NCBI GenBank assembly: GCA_011390885.1 | Contig: JAABRO010000017.1 | Coordinates: 1 to 61,917 of the forward strand | Source of the DNA: Gemmatimonas sp. | GTDB taxonomy: Bacteria > Gemmatimonadota > Gemmatimonadetes > Gemmatimonadales > Gemmatimonadaceae | DNA length: 61,917 bases | Direction of reading: 5' to 3' | Part shown: positions 1-8,884 of the stretch, piece by piece | Layout of the letters: every line of letters begins with the position of its first letter | Numbering within the stretch: position 1 is the first letter of the stretch | Made by a program: the position numbers and the translations under genes | Notes under the pieces: generated by a model | Seen by the model: the letters and a program-made list of their open reading frames with translations, nothing else | Databases searched by the model: none | What the model was told of the DNA's origin: nothing

Positions 1-729
1 GCGGACCTGGTCCTTGGCCAGCTCCTTCATGAGCTTCTCGCGCTTGCCGGCCCGCTCGTTCTCGAGGATCACGCGGCGCGACACCACGATGTTGCGGCGC
101 CGCTTGTTGAGCTTGATGATCTTGAACTCGTACGTGTGGCCGAGCAGCTCGTCGATGTTGGGCACGCGACGCAGGGCGATCTGCGAGCCCGGGAGGAAGG
201 CGTCGACACCCATGAGGTCGACGACCACGCCACCCTTGATCTTCTTGACGAGCGTGCCGGTGACCGGCTCGTCGCTCTCGTAGGCCACGCGGATCTTTTC
301 CCAGACCCGCATGAAGTCGGCCTTCTTCTTGGACAGGACGACCGAGCCCTCGGCGTCCTCCAGGTGCTCGAGCAGGACCTCGACCTCATCGCCTTCGGCG
401 AGGTCGGGCATGTCCTTGAACTCTTCGAGCGGGATCGTGCCCTCGGACTTGAAGCCGATGTCGAGCACGACGAGGTTCTCGCGGATCTCGAGCACGCGGG
501 CCTTGACGATCTCGCCTTCCTCGATGGAGGCGAGGGTGCCGTTGTACATCTCGAGCATGGCCTCGAACTCGTCGGACGTCAGTTCGTCCTCGTCGTACAG
601 TTCGGGGCGCCGGTTCGCGAGCGGCCGCAGCTGGCTCTTCTGGAGGTCACGCTTCTCGCGCGCCGTGAGCCGTTCCGGCTCGCCGTCGATGGCAGCGTCG
701 AGGGTTGGGGTTTCGATGTCGGTCGTCAT
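1..729 (-). CDS. rpsA: 30S ribosomal protein S1, N-terminal part (runs off the left edge)
   Basis: Ribosomal protein S1 binds mRNA and helps the 30S subunit initiate translation. The 243 codons visible start at an ATG at 729 and remain open at the window edge, so the later S1 repeats are missing. An acidic N-terminal segment is followed by one S1/OB repeat around residues 72-135 (GEIVKARVLEI, then SEGTIP) and a second around 150-225 (GTLVKKIKGG, VDAFLPGSQ, NIVVSRR). AGGA lies only 2 nt before the ATG, next to a small GGAGA/TCTCC hairpin that may mask the site; this is seen in sequence, its role is inferred. It follows the aroA-cmk fusion after 133 bp, matching the widespread cmk-rpsA adjacency. 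Identity is secure; only the length is unknown. Confidence 0.95.
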   Translation of the reverse strand, partial: MTTDIETPTLDAAIDGEPERLTAREKRDLQKSQLRPLANRRPELYDEDELTSDEFEAMLEMYNGTLASIEEGEIVKARVLEIRENLVVLDIGFKSEGTIPLEEFKDMPDLAEGDEVEVLLEHLEDAEGSVVLSKKKADFMRVWEKIRVAYESDEPVTGTLVKKIKGGVVVDLMGVDAFLPGSQIALRRVPNIDELLGHTYEFKIIKLNKRRRNIVVSRRVILENERAGKREKLMKELAKDQVR

Positions 730-862
730 AATCCTGGAGAAGTCTCCGAATCGCGGGGGATCGCTCGCCGCGCCGAGGTTGGGGATGAGTACAACGGAAC
801 GACGGCACGATGGCCGGGCATTCCGGGGGAACTGCGAAAGCTAGCCGACGCCGAAGCGGGGG
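730..862. other. aroA-cmk / rpsA intergenic region
   Basis: This 133-bp spacer separates the stop of aroA-cmk from the start of rpsA. I see no gene and no convincing sigma-70 promoter in it. A small hairpin (GGAGA, 2-nt loop, TCTCC) lies beside the rpsA start. rpsA may be read through from the upstream operon or from a promoter I cannot recognise. Confidence 0.4.
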
Positions 863-2839
863 TCAACGAGCGCGCACGGCCTCCGCCAACGCCACGATCC
901 GCTCCACCTGCTCCTCCTGCGTGAGCGAGGTCGTATCGATCGTGATGGCGGCGGGATCCGGGCGGCTCTGGGTGGCGTCCCGCGCGTCGCGGGCCACCAA
1001 CTCCTCCGTCTCCACGGCGATCTCGCCGTCGGTGGGCTTGCGGCCAAGGCGCTGCACGAGGCGGCGGCGGGCCCGCTCCCACTGGTCGGCCACCATGAAG
1101 ATCTTGAGCGGCGCGTCCGGAAAGACGGCGGTGCCGATGTCGCGGCCGTCGACCACCACCTCCGTGCTGGCCCCCGCCTCGCGCACCCGCTCGTTCACCC
1201 AGGCGCGCACCGACGGCAGGGCCGCCACCCGCGAGACCTGCGCGGTGACCGCGGCGCCGCGCAGCTCCTCCTCGTGGCGCTCGCCGTCCACGAGGGGCAC
1301 GACCGAGCGCTCGGTGAGCCCCAGCGTGACGCGGCCGGCGGCCGCCAGCAGGTGTTCGGCCGTCCACGCCTCGGGCTCGACCCCGCTCCGGAGTCCGAGC
1401 GCCGTGAGGGCGCGGTAGAAGGCGCCCGAGTCCACGTGGCGGATGCCGAGCCGCTTGGCCACCCACTGCGCGGTGCTCGACTTGCCGGAGGCGGCGGGGC
1501 CGTCGATGGCCACGACCAGGCGGCGGCCCGATGCGCCGGGCGACGACGCGACCGGCTCGGTGGCGACGGACGGCGCCGCTCCGGTGGCCCGCGCCAGCGT
1601 CTCCCAGAAGCCCGGAAACGAGACATCCACGCAGTCGGGATCATCGATGGTGATCGCGTTGCCCGGAACCGCGCCCAGGACGCCGAACGCCATGGCCAGG
1701 CGATGATCGCCGTGCGTGATCACGCGGCCCGCGAGCGGGCGGTCGCTCCCCCGCACCACGAGGCCGTCCGGGAGCTCCTCCGCGTCCACGCCGATCGCGC
1801 GCAGGTTGGCCACCACGGCGGCGATGCGGTCACTCTCCTTCACACGCAGCTCCGACGCCTCGGTGATGCGCGTCTCACCATGGGCACGCGCGGCCACGCA
1901 GGCCACGAGCGGCAGTTCGTCGATGGCGCGCGCGACCTCGTCGCCACGCACCTGGGTGGCCACCAGTGACGCGGGCGACACGACGAGCGTGCCGATGGTC
2001 TCGCCGCCCACCACCCGCTCGTCATCGACACGCAGCGACACACCCATGCGCTGCAGGATGTCGAACCCGCCCGTGCGCGTGGGGTTGAGGCACACATCAG
2101 GCAGCACGAGCTCGCCGCCGTGCGCGAGCGCGGCCAGCGCCACGAAGAACGCAGCCGACGACGGATCCGCGGGCACCTGCACATCGACCGCGCGCAGTGT
2201 CGCGCCGGCGCGAACGCGGGCCCCATCGGGGAGCACCTCGACGGTTGCCCCGCACGCCGACAGCATGCGCTCGGTGTGATCGCGCGAGCGCGTGGGTTCG
2301 TGCACCTTGGCCTCCACGCCGCTGCTGACCGCCGCGAGCAGGATGGCGCTCTTGACCTGCGCGCTCGCATGCTCGCTTCGCCAGTCGATGCCCTGCAGCG
2401 CCGCACCGGTCACCTGCATGGGCAGGCCGTCGCCGCGCTCGAACGCAAACGTCGCACCCATCTGCGTGAGCGGCCGGGCGATGCGCTGCATGGGACGACG
2501 GCTCAGGCTCGCATCGCCCGCGAAGGTGGCGGTGACACCGGCTCGGCCAGCCACCACGCCCGCCATGAGCCGCGTGGTGGTGCCGCTGTTGCCGCAGTCG
2601 AGCGGCTCCGAGGGCGTGCGCAGCGCGGTCAGCCCGTCGCTGCGCAGCACGAGGTCATCCGAGAGCGACGGCACCGGGATGCCGAGTGCCCGCAGCACAC
2701 GCGCCGTGGCATGCACATCGGCGCTGGGGAGGATGCCGCGCACGCGCGCCTCCCCGCCGGCGATGGCCGTGATGAGCAGCGCCCGGTGACTGATCGACTT
2801 GTCCCCCGGCACGCGCACCACGCCGGACACGCGCAGCAT
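863..2839 (-). CDS. aroA-cmk: Fused 3-phosphoshikimate 1-carboxyvinyltransferase (EPSP synthase) - cytidylate kinase
   Basis: One 658-aa protein carries two enzymes. Residues 1 to about 425 are EPSP synthase, the shikimate-pathway enzyme joining shikimate-3-phosphate and phosphoenolpyruvate: VPGDKSISHR (10-19) is the substrate-binding lysine motif, LDCGNSGTT (80-88) the phosphate-binding motif, and a later KESDR segment fits. After an Ala/Pro/Ser linker, about residue 440 onward is cytidylate kinase, which phosphorylates CMP and dCMP: P-loop GPAASGKS near 446-453, then DSGAFYR and VVDGRDIGT. There is no stop or frameshift between domains, so this looks like a true fusion. The ATG at 2839 was chosen because EPSP synthase homology begins immediately after it. 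It lies 5 bp after dapD and precedes rpsA. A processed or separately translated Cmk cannot be excluded. Confidence 0.95.
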   Translation of the reverse strand: MLRVSGVVRVPGDKSISHRALLITAIAGGEARVRGILPSADVHATARVLRALGIPVPSLSDDLVLRSDGLTALRTPSEPLDCGNSGTTTRLMAGVVAGRAGVTATFAGDASLSRRPMQRIARPLTQMGATFAFERGDGLPMQVTGAALQGIDWRSEHASAQVKSAILLAAVSSGVEAKVHEPTRSRDHTERMLSACGATVEVLPDGARVRAGATLRAVDVQVPADPSSAAFFVALAALAHGGELVLPDVCLNPTRTGGFDILQRMGVSLRVDDERVVGGETIGTLVVSPASLVATQVRGDEVARAIDELPLVACVAARAHGETRITEASELRVKESDRIAAVVANLRAIGVDAEELPDGLVVRGSDRPLAGRVITHGDHRLAMAFGVLGAVPGNAITIDDPDCVDVSFPGFWETLARATGAAPSVATEPVASSPGASGRRLVVAIDGPAASGKSSTAQWVAKRLGIRHVDSGAFYRALTALGLRSGVEPEAWTAEHLLAAAGRVTLGLTERSVVPLVDGERHEEELRGAAVTAQVSRVAALPSVRAWVNERVREAGASTEVVVDGRDIGTAVFPDAPLKIFMVADQWERARRRLVQRLGRKPTDGEIAVETEELVARDARDATQSRPDPAAITIDTTSLTQEEQVERIVALAEAVRAR

Positions 2840-2844
2840 CGCGG

Positions 2845-3702
2845 TCACCGCAGCCAGGCTTCGAGCGCCGTGGCCGCGTCGGTCTTCTCGTCGCGGTACT
2901 TCACGATCACCGGCGTCTGCAGGGCGATCCCCTGCTCCGCCCCCCAACCGTGCGACACGCGCCGCGCGCCCGGCACCACCACCGCGCCGGCCGGAATCTC
3001 GAGCGGGGCATCGGCCGTGGCGCGATGCACCGTTTCCTGCACGAGGTCGTACACCGGCGTCCCGCGCGTGAGGATGACGCCAGCGCCAAGCACGGCGCGC
3101 TCACGCACCACCGTGCCCTCGTACACACCGCAGTTGCCGCCCACCACCACGTCGTCCTCGACGATCACGGGCGAGGCGTTGATCGGCTCGAGCACGCCGC
3201 CGATCTGCGCGGCCGCGCTGAGATGCACCCGCGCCCCGATCTGCGCGCAGGAGCCCACGAGCGCGTGCGAATCGATCATGGTGCCGGCGCCGACATACGC
3301 GCCCACGTTCACGTACATGGGGGGCATGCACACCACACCGGGCGCGAGGTACGCGCCACGACGCACCGCCGACCCGCCCGGCACGAGGCGAATGCCGTGC
3401 TCCAACCGGAATTCGCGCACCGGATACGTGTGCTTGTCGAGGAAGTGATTGAGCCCCGCGTTCTCGGCGCCCATTTCCACGATGCGGCCCAGCCGAAAGC
3501 CGAGCAGGATACCGCGCTTGACCCACGGCACGGCGCGCCACGTGCCATCGGCATCGCGCTGCGCCGCGCGCAGTTCGCCGGCTTCGAGCTTCACGAGGAA
3601 GTGCTCGAACAGCAACTGGGCGTCGTGCTGCAGGGCGACCCCACCGTCGAGCAGGTCGGGGTGCGAGAGGCGAGCTTCGAGTTCGGACAGTGTGAACGCC
3701 AT
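2845..3702 (-). CDS. dapD: 2,3,4,5-tetrahydropyridine-2,6-dicarboxylate N-succinyltransferase
   Basis: DapD transfers succinyl from succinyl-CoA to tetrahydrodipicolinate, committing the cell to the succinylase branch of diaminopimelate and lysine synthesis. The 285-aa protein shows the family layout: a helical N-terminal region, then a left-handed beta-helix of hexapeptide repeats from about residue 115 ([38 protein letters not shown]). The C-terminal end [11 protein letters not shown] fits the family. The substrate-binding segment [13 protein letters not shown] is intact. The start at 3702 gives the usual family length. It follows dapA by 17 bp within the lysine operon. A tetrahydrodipicolinate acetyltransferase is less likely because the whole layout is DapD-like. 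Confidence 0.94.
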   Translation of the reverse strand: MAFTLSELEARLSHPDLLDGGVALQHDAQLLFEHFLVKLEAGELRAAQRDADGTWRAVPWVKRGILLGFRLGRIVEMGAENAGLNHFLDKHTYPVREFRLEHGIRLVPGGSAVRRGAYLAPGVVCMPPMYVNVGAYVGAGTMIDSHALVGSCAQIGARVHLSAAAQIGGVLEPINASPVIVEDDVVVGGNCGVYEGTVVRERAVLGAGVILTRGTPVYDLVQETVHRATADAPLEIPAGAVVVPGARRVSHGWGAEQGIALQTPVIVKYRDEKTDAATALEAWLR

Positions 3703-3719
3703 GAGATCGGTCGTGAGGG

Positions 3720-4649
3720 TCAGTCGAGCGGATCGGGGTGCCGCGAGGCGATGTCGAGCGAGGCCAGCGCCGCGCGCGCCTCGGCGAGCGCAGCGCGCAC
3801 GGGCTCGTGCAGCGACGGGGACAGCGACACGAGCGGCAACCGCAGCACATCGTGCAGCAGGCCGTCCGCCGCAAGCGCCGCCTTGGTGGGGATGGGATTC
3901 GACTCGAGAAACGCGGCCTTGAAGACCGGGCGGAGCGCCGCGTGCAGTGTGCGTGCGTGCCGCACATCGCCGCGGGCGACGGCGCGCGTGAGCGCCACCA
4001 TGGCCGACGGCAACAGGTTGGACACCACCGAGATCACACCGTCCCCGCCAAGCGCCATGAGCGGCAGCGTAAGCGCATCGTCGCCGGACAGCACGAGGAA
4101 GCCGTCCGGCCGCCCCGCGAGGATCGCGTCCACCTGGTCGAGATTGCCGGACGCCTCCTTCACGGCCACGAACCGCGCGTCCTGCGCCAGTTCGAGCACC
4201 GTGGCCGCCTCGATGTTCCCGGCGGTGCGCCCCGGCACGTTGTACAACACGATCGGCACCGCGCACGCATCAGCCACCGCGCGGAAGTGCGCGAGCAGGC
4301 CACGCTGCGGCGGCTTGTTGTACATCGGCGACACCACCAGCAGGTGCGTCGCGCCGGCGCGCACGCTGGCCTGCCCAAGCGCGATGGCGCGCGCGGTGTC
4401 GCTCGCACCGGCGCCTGCCACGACCGGCACGCGACCATTCACGACCTCGGCCACGACCTGCACGACCCGCGCATGTTCCTCGAGCGACAGCGTGGCCGCC
4501 TCACCCGTGGACCCGCAGGGCACGATGTAGTCGATGCCACCCTCCAGCTGGCGTGACACGAGGTTGCGCAGGGCGGGCTCGTCGACGGCGCCATCGGGGG
4601 TGAACGGGGTGACGAGCGCGGTGCCGCACCCGGCAAGCGTTGGGGTCAT
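3720..4649 (-). CDS. dapA: 4-hydroxy-tetrahydrodipicolinate synthase
   Basis: DapA condenses pyruvate with aspartate semialdehyde, the first committed step of lysine/diaminopimelate synthesis. The 309-aa TIM-barrel protein has the GSTGE pyruvate-binding motif at 46-50, the tyrosine of YNVPGRT near 135 and the Schiff-base lysine in FVAVKEASG near 163. All catalytic residues expected for the N-acetylneuraminate lyase/DHDPS family are visible. The start ATG at 4649 overlaps the dapB stop by 4 nt. Its place among dapB, lysC and dapD supports DHDPS rather than another aldolase of the family. Confidence 0.96.
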   Translation of the reverse strand: MTPTLAGCGTALVTPFTPDGAVDEPALRNLVSRQLEGGIDYIVPCGSTGEAATLSLEEHARVVQVVAEVVNGRVPVVAGAGASDTARAIALGQASVRAGATHLLVVSPMYNKPPQRGLLAHFRAVADACAVPIVLYNVPGRTAGNIEAATVLELAQDARFVAVKEASGNLDQVDAILAGRPDGFLVLSGDDALTLPLMALGGDGVISVVSNLLPSAMVALTRAVARGDVRHARTLHAALRPVFKAAFLESNPIPTKAALAADGLLHDVLRLPLVSLSPSLHEPVRAALAEARAALASLDIASRHPDPLD

Positions 4650-5368
4650 GAGGTCGGGTCTCCCGAGGCGCCCAGTCCGAGCACGTCCCGCATGGTGTAC
4701 ACGCCCGCGCGCCGAGGCGACGCGAGCCAGCGCGCGGCACCGAGTGCGCCGTCCGCGAACACGCGGCGGTCGCGTGCGGTGTGGGTGATGGTGACGCTCT
4801 CGAACGGCGCGTCGAGGACCAGCTCATGTGTGCCGGGCACGGAGCCCACGCGCACGCTGGTGACGGGAACGGAACGACCGAGCGTGCGCTCCACGCGCGC
4901 CTGCAGCGCGATGGCGGTGCCTGACGGCGCATCGAGCTTGGCGGTGTGGTGCGTCTCCACGAGGTGCGCATCGAACCCGGGAGCATGCCGGAACAGGCGC
5001 CCCGCCGCTTCGGCGAGGGCCAGCAGCAACTGCACGCCCGGCGAGAAGTTGGGCGCCCAGAGCACGCGTCCTCCCAGCGACTCCGCTTCAGCCGTGAGCT
5101 CGTCGAGGCGGTCGGTCCAGCCCGTGGTGCCGATCACGACGGGCACCCCCGCGCGCAGGCAGGCGAGGGCGTTGCCGTACGCGGCATCCGGCACCGTGAA
5201 CTCGATGGCCACGTCGGCGTTCGCGAGCGACTCGCGCGTGATGCCGCTGCGCGCGACGGCATCGACGTCGAGCCGTGACACGATCTCGCAGTCATGCTCG
5301 GCGGCGAGTGCGTCGATGGCGCGTCCCATGCGCCCCATCCCGATGAGGGCAACGCGGGTGGTCGTCAT
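4646..5368 (-). CDS. dapB: 4-hydroxy-tetrahydrodipicolinate reductase
   Basis: DapB reduces the DapA product to tetrahydrodipicolinate using NAD(P)H. The 240-aa protein opens with a Rossmann nucleotide-binding motif (IGMGRMGRA, 9-17) and contains the family signature HHTAKLDAPSGTA, which holds the catalytic histidine and lysine. It is somewhat shorter than the 265-270 aa common in proteobacteria, which is normal for several other phyla. The start and stop overlap lysC and dapA by 4 nt each, so translation is probably coupled. The acidic residue that often selects NADH over NADPH was not assessed. Confidence 0.95.
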   Translation of the reverse strand: MTTTRVALIGMGRMGRAIDALAAEHDCEIVSRLDVDAVARSGITRESLANADVAIEFTVPDAAYGNALACLRAGVPVVIGTTGWTDRLDELTAEAESLGGRVLWAPNFSPGVQLLLALAEAAGRLFRHAPGFDAHLVETHHTAKLDAPSGTAIALQARVERTLGRSVPVTSVRVGSVPGTHELVLDAPFESVTITHTARDRRVFADGALGAARWLASPRRAGVYTMRDVLGLGASGDPTS

Positions 5369-6720
5369 GCGGCCTCCGGGAAGAACGTCTCGTGCAGGCG
5401 CTGCATGGCGGGCACCACCTGCGCGTCATCCACCACGAGCGTGAAGTTGATGCCCGTGGCGCTGAGCGACGCCATGTGCACGCTGATCGGATCGATGGCG
5501 GCGAGCGCCTGCGCCATGGTCTTCGCGCCATCGGCGAGTCCCGCACCCACGATGGCCACGAGACCGCGCTGCTGCTCGATGGACACGTCGCCGAATGCGG
5601 ACAGGTCGGCGACGATCGCCTCGAGGTGCGTGGCGTCGTCGAGCGTGACCGACACCGACACTTCCGAGGTGGTCACGACATCGATGGAGGTGCGATGCCG
5701 ATCGAACACCTCGAAGACCGAGCGCAGGAAGCCGTGCGCCAGCAGCATGCGGGCCGAGCGCAGCTTCACGAGCGTGGTGTTGCGCTTGCCCGCGATCGCG
5801 CGCACCGGATGGCGCGGCGCATCGAAGGTGATCATGGTGCCCGTACCCGCCGGGCGCCGCGAGTTGAACACGTACACCGGAATGCCGCGCTGCACCGCCG
5901 GCGCGATCGTGCTCGGATGCAGCACCTTGGCGCCGAAGGCGGCCAACTCGGCCGCTTCATCGAAGCGAATGCGATCGATGAGGCGCGCCGACGGAATGAT
6001 GCGCGGATCGGCCGTGAGCATGCCGTCCACGTCGGTCCAGATCTCGATCGCGTCGGCCTCGAGCGCCGCGCCGAGCAGTGAGGCCGAGAAATCGGAGCCG
6101 CCCCGGCCCAGCGTGGTCGTCACGCCCGACGGCGTGGCTCCCACGAAGCCGCCCACCACGGGCACCACGCCGCGCATGGCCAGCGGACGCAGGTGGTCAC
6201 GCGCGGCGGCGGCGATGCGAGGAACGTCGGGCACCGCGCGCGTGAAGTGCTCGTCGGTGATCGTGACGTCGCGCGCATCGACCCACGCCGCGTCGATGCC
6301 GCGGTGCCGGAACGCCGCAGCCACGATGCGCGAGCTCAGCAGCTCACCGATGGCGGCTACGGCGTCGAGCGAACGCGGCGTGACGAAGCCGAGCGTGTTG
6401 AACGCCTCGGCGAGATGCGCGAGTTCGTCGAGACCGGCGCTCACCTCGGCTTCGATCTCGTCGCGTTCGGAGGACCCATCGAGCAGCGAGGCCACCGTCT
6501 CGAGGTGCCGCGCACGCAACGACTCCACGATGGTCACGGCGAGGAGCAGGTTGCCGCTGGCCGCGCGCTGCGCGACGTCGAGCAGGTCGTTGGTGACCCC
6601 GCCCAGCGCCGAGACCACGACCACGGGCCGGCGATCGCGCCGCGCGGTGACGATGTCGACGGCGCGCGCGATCGCCTCGGCGTTCGCGACCGAGGTGCCG
6701 CCGAACTTGCAGACGATCAT
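5365..6720 (-). CDS. lysC: Aspartate kinase
   Basis: Aspartokinase phosphorylates aspartate, entering the lysine/threonine/methionine pathway. The 451-aa protein begins with the kinase signature KFGGTS (5-10) and has the downstream GRGGSDFSASLLGAAL segment of the amino-acid-kinase fold, followed by a C-terminal pair of ACT domains from about residue 300 (TTLVKLRSARMLL, then LVAIVGAGLADG). ACT domains normally allow feedback inhibition; which amino acid acts here cannot be read from the sequence. No homoserine dehydrogenase domain is fused. It sits between asd and dapB with 4-nt overlaps on both sides, so a lysine-regulated isozyme is a reasonable inference. Confidence 0.95.
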   Translation of the reverse strand: MIVCKFGGTSVANAEAIARAVDIVTARRDRRPVVVVSALGGVTNDLLDVAQRAASGNLLLAVTIVESLRARHLETVASLLDGSSERDEIEAEVSAGLDELAHLAEAFNTLGFVTPRSLDAVAAIGELLSSRIVAAAFRHRGIDAAWVDARDVTITDEHFTRAVPDVPRIAAAARDHLRPLAMRGVVPVVGGFVGATPSGVTTTLGRGGSDFSASLLGAALEADAIEIWTDVDGMLTADPRIIPSARLIDRIRFDEAAELAAFGAKVLHPSTIAPAVQRGIPVYVFNSRRPAGTGTMITFDAPRHPVRAIAGKRNTTLVKLRSARMLLAHGFLRSVFEVFDRHRTSIDVVTTSEVSVSVTLDDATHLEAIVADLSAFGDVSIEQQRGLVAIVGAGLADGAKTMAQALAAIDPISVHMASLSATGINFTLVVDDAQVVPAMQRLHETFFPEAA

Positions 6721-7820
6721 GGCGTGCCCGGGAGCGCGCCCAGCTGCAGCGCGCCCGTCTCCCGGTGCACCACGCCACTGGCGACAAGCAGCTCGGCGTT
6801 GAGCACGGAACCGCCGGCCGCGCCGCGCACGACGTTGTGGGCCATGGCCACCAGCCGCAGGTCGAGCAGCGTATCCGCGCGCACGCGTCCCACGGTCACG
6901 CCCATGCCCCGTCCCTCCTGCACGTCGCGCCGCGGCTGGGGGCGATCCGGCTCATCGCGCACGGTGAGGGCCGACGCGGGTGCGGACGGCAGCCCTGCCA
7001 CGCCGGCGTGTCCGCGCCACGCGCGCAGCACATCGAGGGCCTCGGCCACGGAGGGCGCGCGCTCGAATCCCACGGTGAGGCACACCGTGTGCCCGTGCTC
7101 GACCGGCACGCGATTCGCGTGCGCGCTGACCGTGATGGCGGCCGGCGTGATGGTGCCGTTCGCGTAGCGCCCGAGCAACTTCCCGAGTTCGGTCTCGATC
7201 TTGGGCTCCTCGTCCCCGATGTACGGGATCACGTTGCCCAGGATGTCGAGCGAAGGCACGCCCGGGTAGCCGGCACCGGAGACGGCCTGCATGGTGACCG
7301 CCACGACCTTCGTGACCGTGAAGGCCTCGTGCAGCGGCGCGAGTGCGGCCGCGATGACGGTCGCGGCGCAGTTCGCGTTGGTGACGATGGCGCCGGCCCA
7401 GCCGCGCAGCTCCTGCTGGCGCGCGAGCAGCGCCAGGTGATCGCCGTTGACCTCCGGGATCACGAGCGGCACATCGTCGTGCATGCGGAAGTTCTTCGCG
7501 TTCGACAGCACGAGGCGCCCCGCCTGCGCGAACGCCGCCTCGACCTCGCCGGCGACACCGGAATCGAGCGCCGAGAACACGATCGGCGCGCGCACGCTGT
7601 CCGGCGTGCACGGCTGCACGACGAGCCCCGCCACGTCGGCCGGGAGCGTGCCCTCGAGCCAGCGCGCGGCGTCGCGGTACACCTTGCCCACCGAGCGCTC
7701 GGAGGCGGCGACTTCCGCGAGCACGAACCAGGGGTGATCGGCGAGCTGACGGACGAAGGCCTGACCGACGGCGCCGGTGGCGCCGAGCACCGCCACGGGA
7801 ATGCGGGAGACAGACGTCAT
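6717..7820 (-). CDS. asd: Aspartate-semialdehyde dehydrogenase, fungal/archaeal-type
   Basis: Asd reduces aspartyl phosphate to aspartate semialdehyde. The 367-aa protein has the NADP-binding GATGAVG (13-19) and the catalytic cysteine C151 in NANCAAT. The segment VTMQAVSGAGYPG followed by VIPYIGDEEPKIETE is characteristic of the fungal/archaeal subfamily rather than the classical E. coli-type enzyme; this is recognition from memory, not a search. The ATG at 7820 overlaps the upstream deacylase stop by 4 nt. The family assignment is strong, the subfamily call somewhat less so. Confidence 0.93.
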   Translation of the reverse strand: MTSVSRIPVAVLGATGAVGQAFVRQLADHPWFVLAEVAASERSVGKVYRDAARWLEGTLPADVAGLVVQPCTPDSVRAPIVFSALDSGVAGEVEAAFAQAGRLVLSNAKNFRMHDDVPLVIPEVNGDHLALLARQQELRGWAGAIVTNANCAATVIAAALAPLHEAFTVTKVVAVTMQAVSGAGYPGVPSLDILGNVIPYIGDEEPKIETELGKLLGRYANGTITPAAITVSAHANRVPVEHGHTVCLTVGFERAPSVAEALDVLRAWRGHAGVAGLPSAPASALTVRDEPDRPQPRRDVQEGRGMGVTVGRVRADTLLDLRLVAMAHNVVRGAAGGSVLNAELLVASGVVHRETGALQLGALPGTP

Positions 7821-8812
7821 GAGTCGAGCAGGGATCGGATGATGCGCGCGTACGCGGTGACGGCACCGCGCAGCTCGTCGAGGGACACGTGCTCGTCGGG
7901 GGTATGTGCGACGTGAATGGACCCCGGGCCGTACAGGAGCGGAGTCCCCCAGCGGTCGAGCAAGGGGATGTCGGAGGTGTACGCCACCGGCGCCACCTCG
8001 AAGCCGTCGATCACGTGAAAGTGCTGGGCCGGAATGAACGAACCCCACTCGAGCTCCGCGCGACCCGCGGCCCATGCCTCGAACGCGTCCTTCACCGGCT
8101 GCACATCGCCCACGAGGCGGATCATGAGCTCCGCTTCGGCGAGTCCGGGCACGATGTTGGCCTCGGTGCCGGCGCGGAGCACGCCGATGTTGCAGGTGGT
8201 CGCGCCGAGCACGGGGTCGACCGGGAGCGCGAGCGAGCGGACCTGAGGCAGCAGCTCGAGCAGCGGGTCGAGCGCGCTGCTGCCCAGCTCGGGATACGCC
8301 GAGTGCGCCTCGCGACCCCGCACGCGCACGATCACCCGCTGCGCGCCCTTGGCGCCGCTGGCGAGACGGCTCTCCGTCGGCTCACCGTTCACCAGCCAGC
8401 GGCTCGTCGCCGGGAGGCGGTTGGCCGCGCGCGCGCCGGGCGATCCCTTCTCCTCGCCCACCACGAACAGCAGGTCGACGCGCTCCTCCCCCGCCTCGGC
8501 GAGCTGCTGGGCGGCGACGAGCATGGCCGCGGCGATCCCCTTGGCGTCGCAGGCACCGCGGCCGTAGAGTCGGCCGTCGTGCAGGCGCGGCGCGATGTAC
8601 GGCGGCACCGTGTCGAGGTGGGTGGAGAGCGTGACGCCCCCGCCGGCGCGCGTCGCCCAGACGTTGCTGCGCCCGGGCTCGACTTCCTGGAGGGTGACGT
8701 TCCATCCGCGAGCGACCAGCCAGCGGGCCACCACATCGACCGCCTCGCGTTCGCGGCCGGTGGTGGAATCGATCGAGAGAAGCTCGGTAGCGAGCGCAAC
8801 GACGTCAGTCAT
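7817..8812 (-). CDS. dapE: M20-family deacylase, probable succinyl-diaminopimelate desuccinylase
   Basis: M20 dinuclear zinc amidohydrolases remove acyl groups from amino-acid intermediates. In this 331-aa protein the metal ligands are visible in THLDTVPP (H65, D67) and GRGACDAKG (D89), and E120-E121 gives the general base and a ligand. A dimerisation domain follows (REAHSAYPELGSSA), and a late HTPDEHV supplies the last histidine. It is the first gene of the lysine operon, which uses the DapD succinyl branch, so desuccinylation of N-succinyl-diaminopimelate is the likely reaction. By sequence alone an acetylornithine or N-acetyl-lysine deacetylase (ArgE/LysK-like) is possible. The start at 8812 was preferred over an upstream ATG at 8878 because homology starts there and the longer reading would enter the preceding hairpin. 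Confidence 0.8.
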   Translation of the reverse strand: MTDVVALATELLSIDSTTGREREAVDVVARWLVARGWNVTLQEVEPGRSNVWATRAGGGVTLSTHLDTVPPYIAPRLHDGRLYGRGACDAKGIAAAMLVAAQQLAEAGEERVDLLFVVGEEKGSPGARAANRLPATSRWLVNGEPTESRLASGAKGAQRVIVRVRGREAHSAYPELGSSALDPLLELLPQVRSLALPVDPVLGATTCNIGVLRAGTEANIVPGLAEAELMIRLVGDVQPVKDAFEAWAAGRAELEWGSFIPAQHFHVIDGFEVAPVAYTSDIPLLDRWGTPLLYGPGSIHVAHTPDEHVSLDELRGAVTAYARIIRSLLDS

Positions 8813-8830
8813 GACGCCAAAACTAATGCG

Positions 8831-8867
8831 AACGGGGCGCCGCGCGCTCCCGCGCGGACGCCCCGTT
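8831..8867 (-). terminator. Strong hairpin after mcr, upstream of the lysine operon
   Basis: The minus strand can form a 9-bp plus 7-bp GC stem separated by a single bulged T, with a GGAG loop (AACGGGGCG outer arm, CCGCGCG inner arm). It lies 18 bp past the mcr stop, where termination of the pcs-mcr transcript would be expected. There is no proper U-tract, only ATTAGTTTT some 7 nt beyond the stem, so it may work with Rho or mainly as a 3'-end stabiliser. The promoter of the lysine operon must lie in the same 72-bp gap. Confidence 0.6.
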
Positions 8868-8884
8868 TCCCCCGCCAACGGGCC

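Noticed and set aside
8813-8884. Lysine riboswitch before the lysine operon
   Set aside because: The gap is only 72 bp and mostly filled by a simple hairpin; there is no room or motif for the roughly 170-nt L-box.
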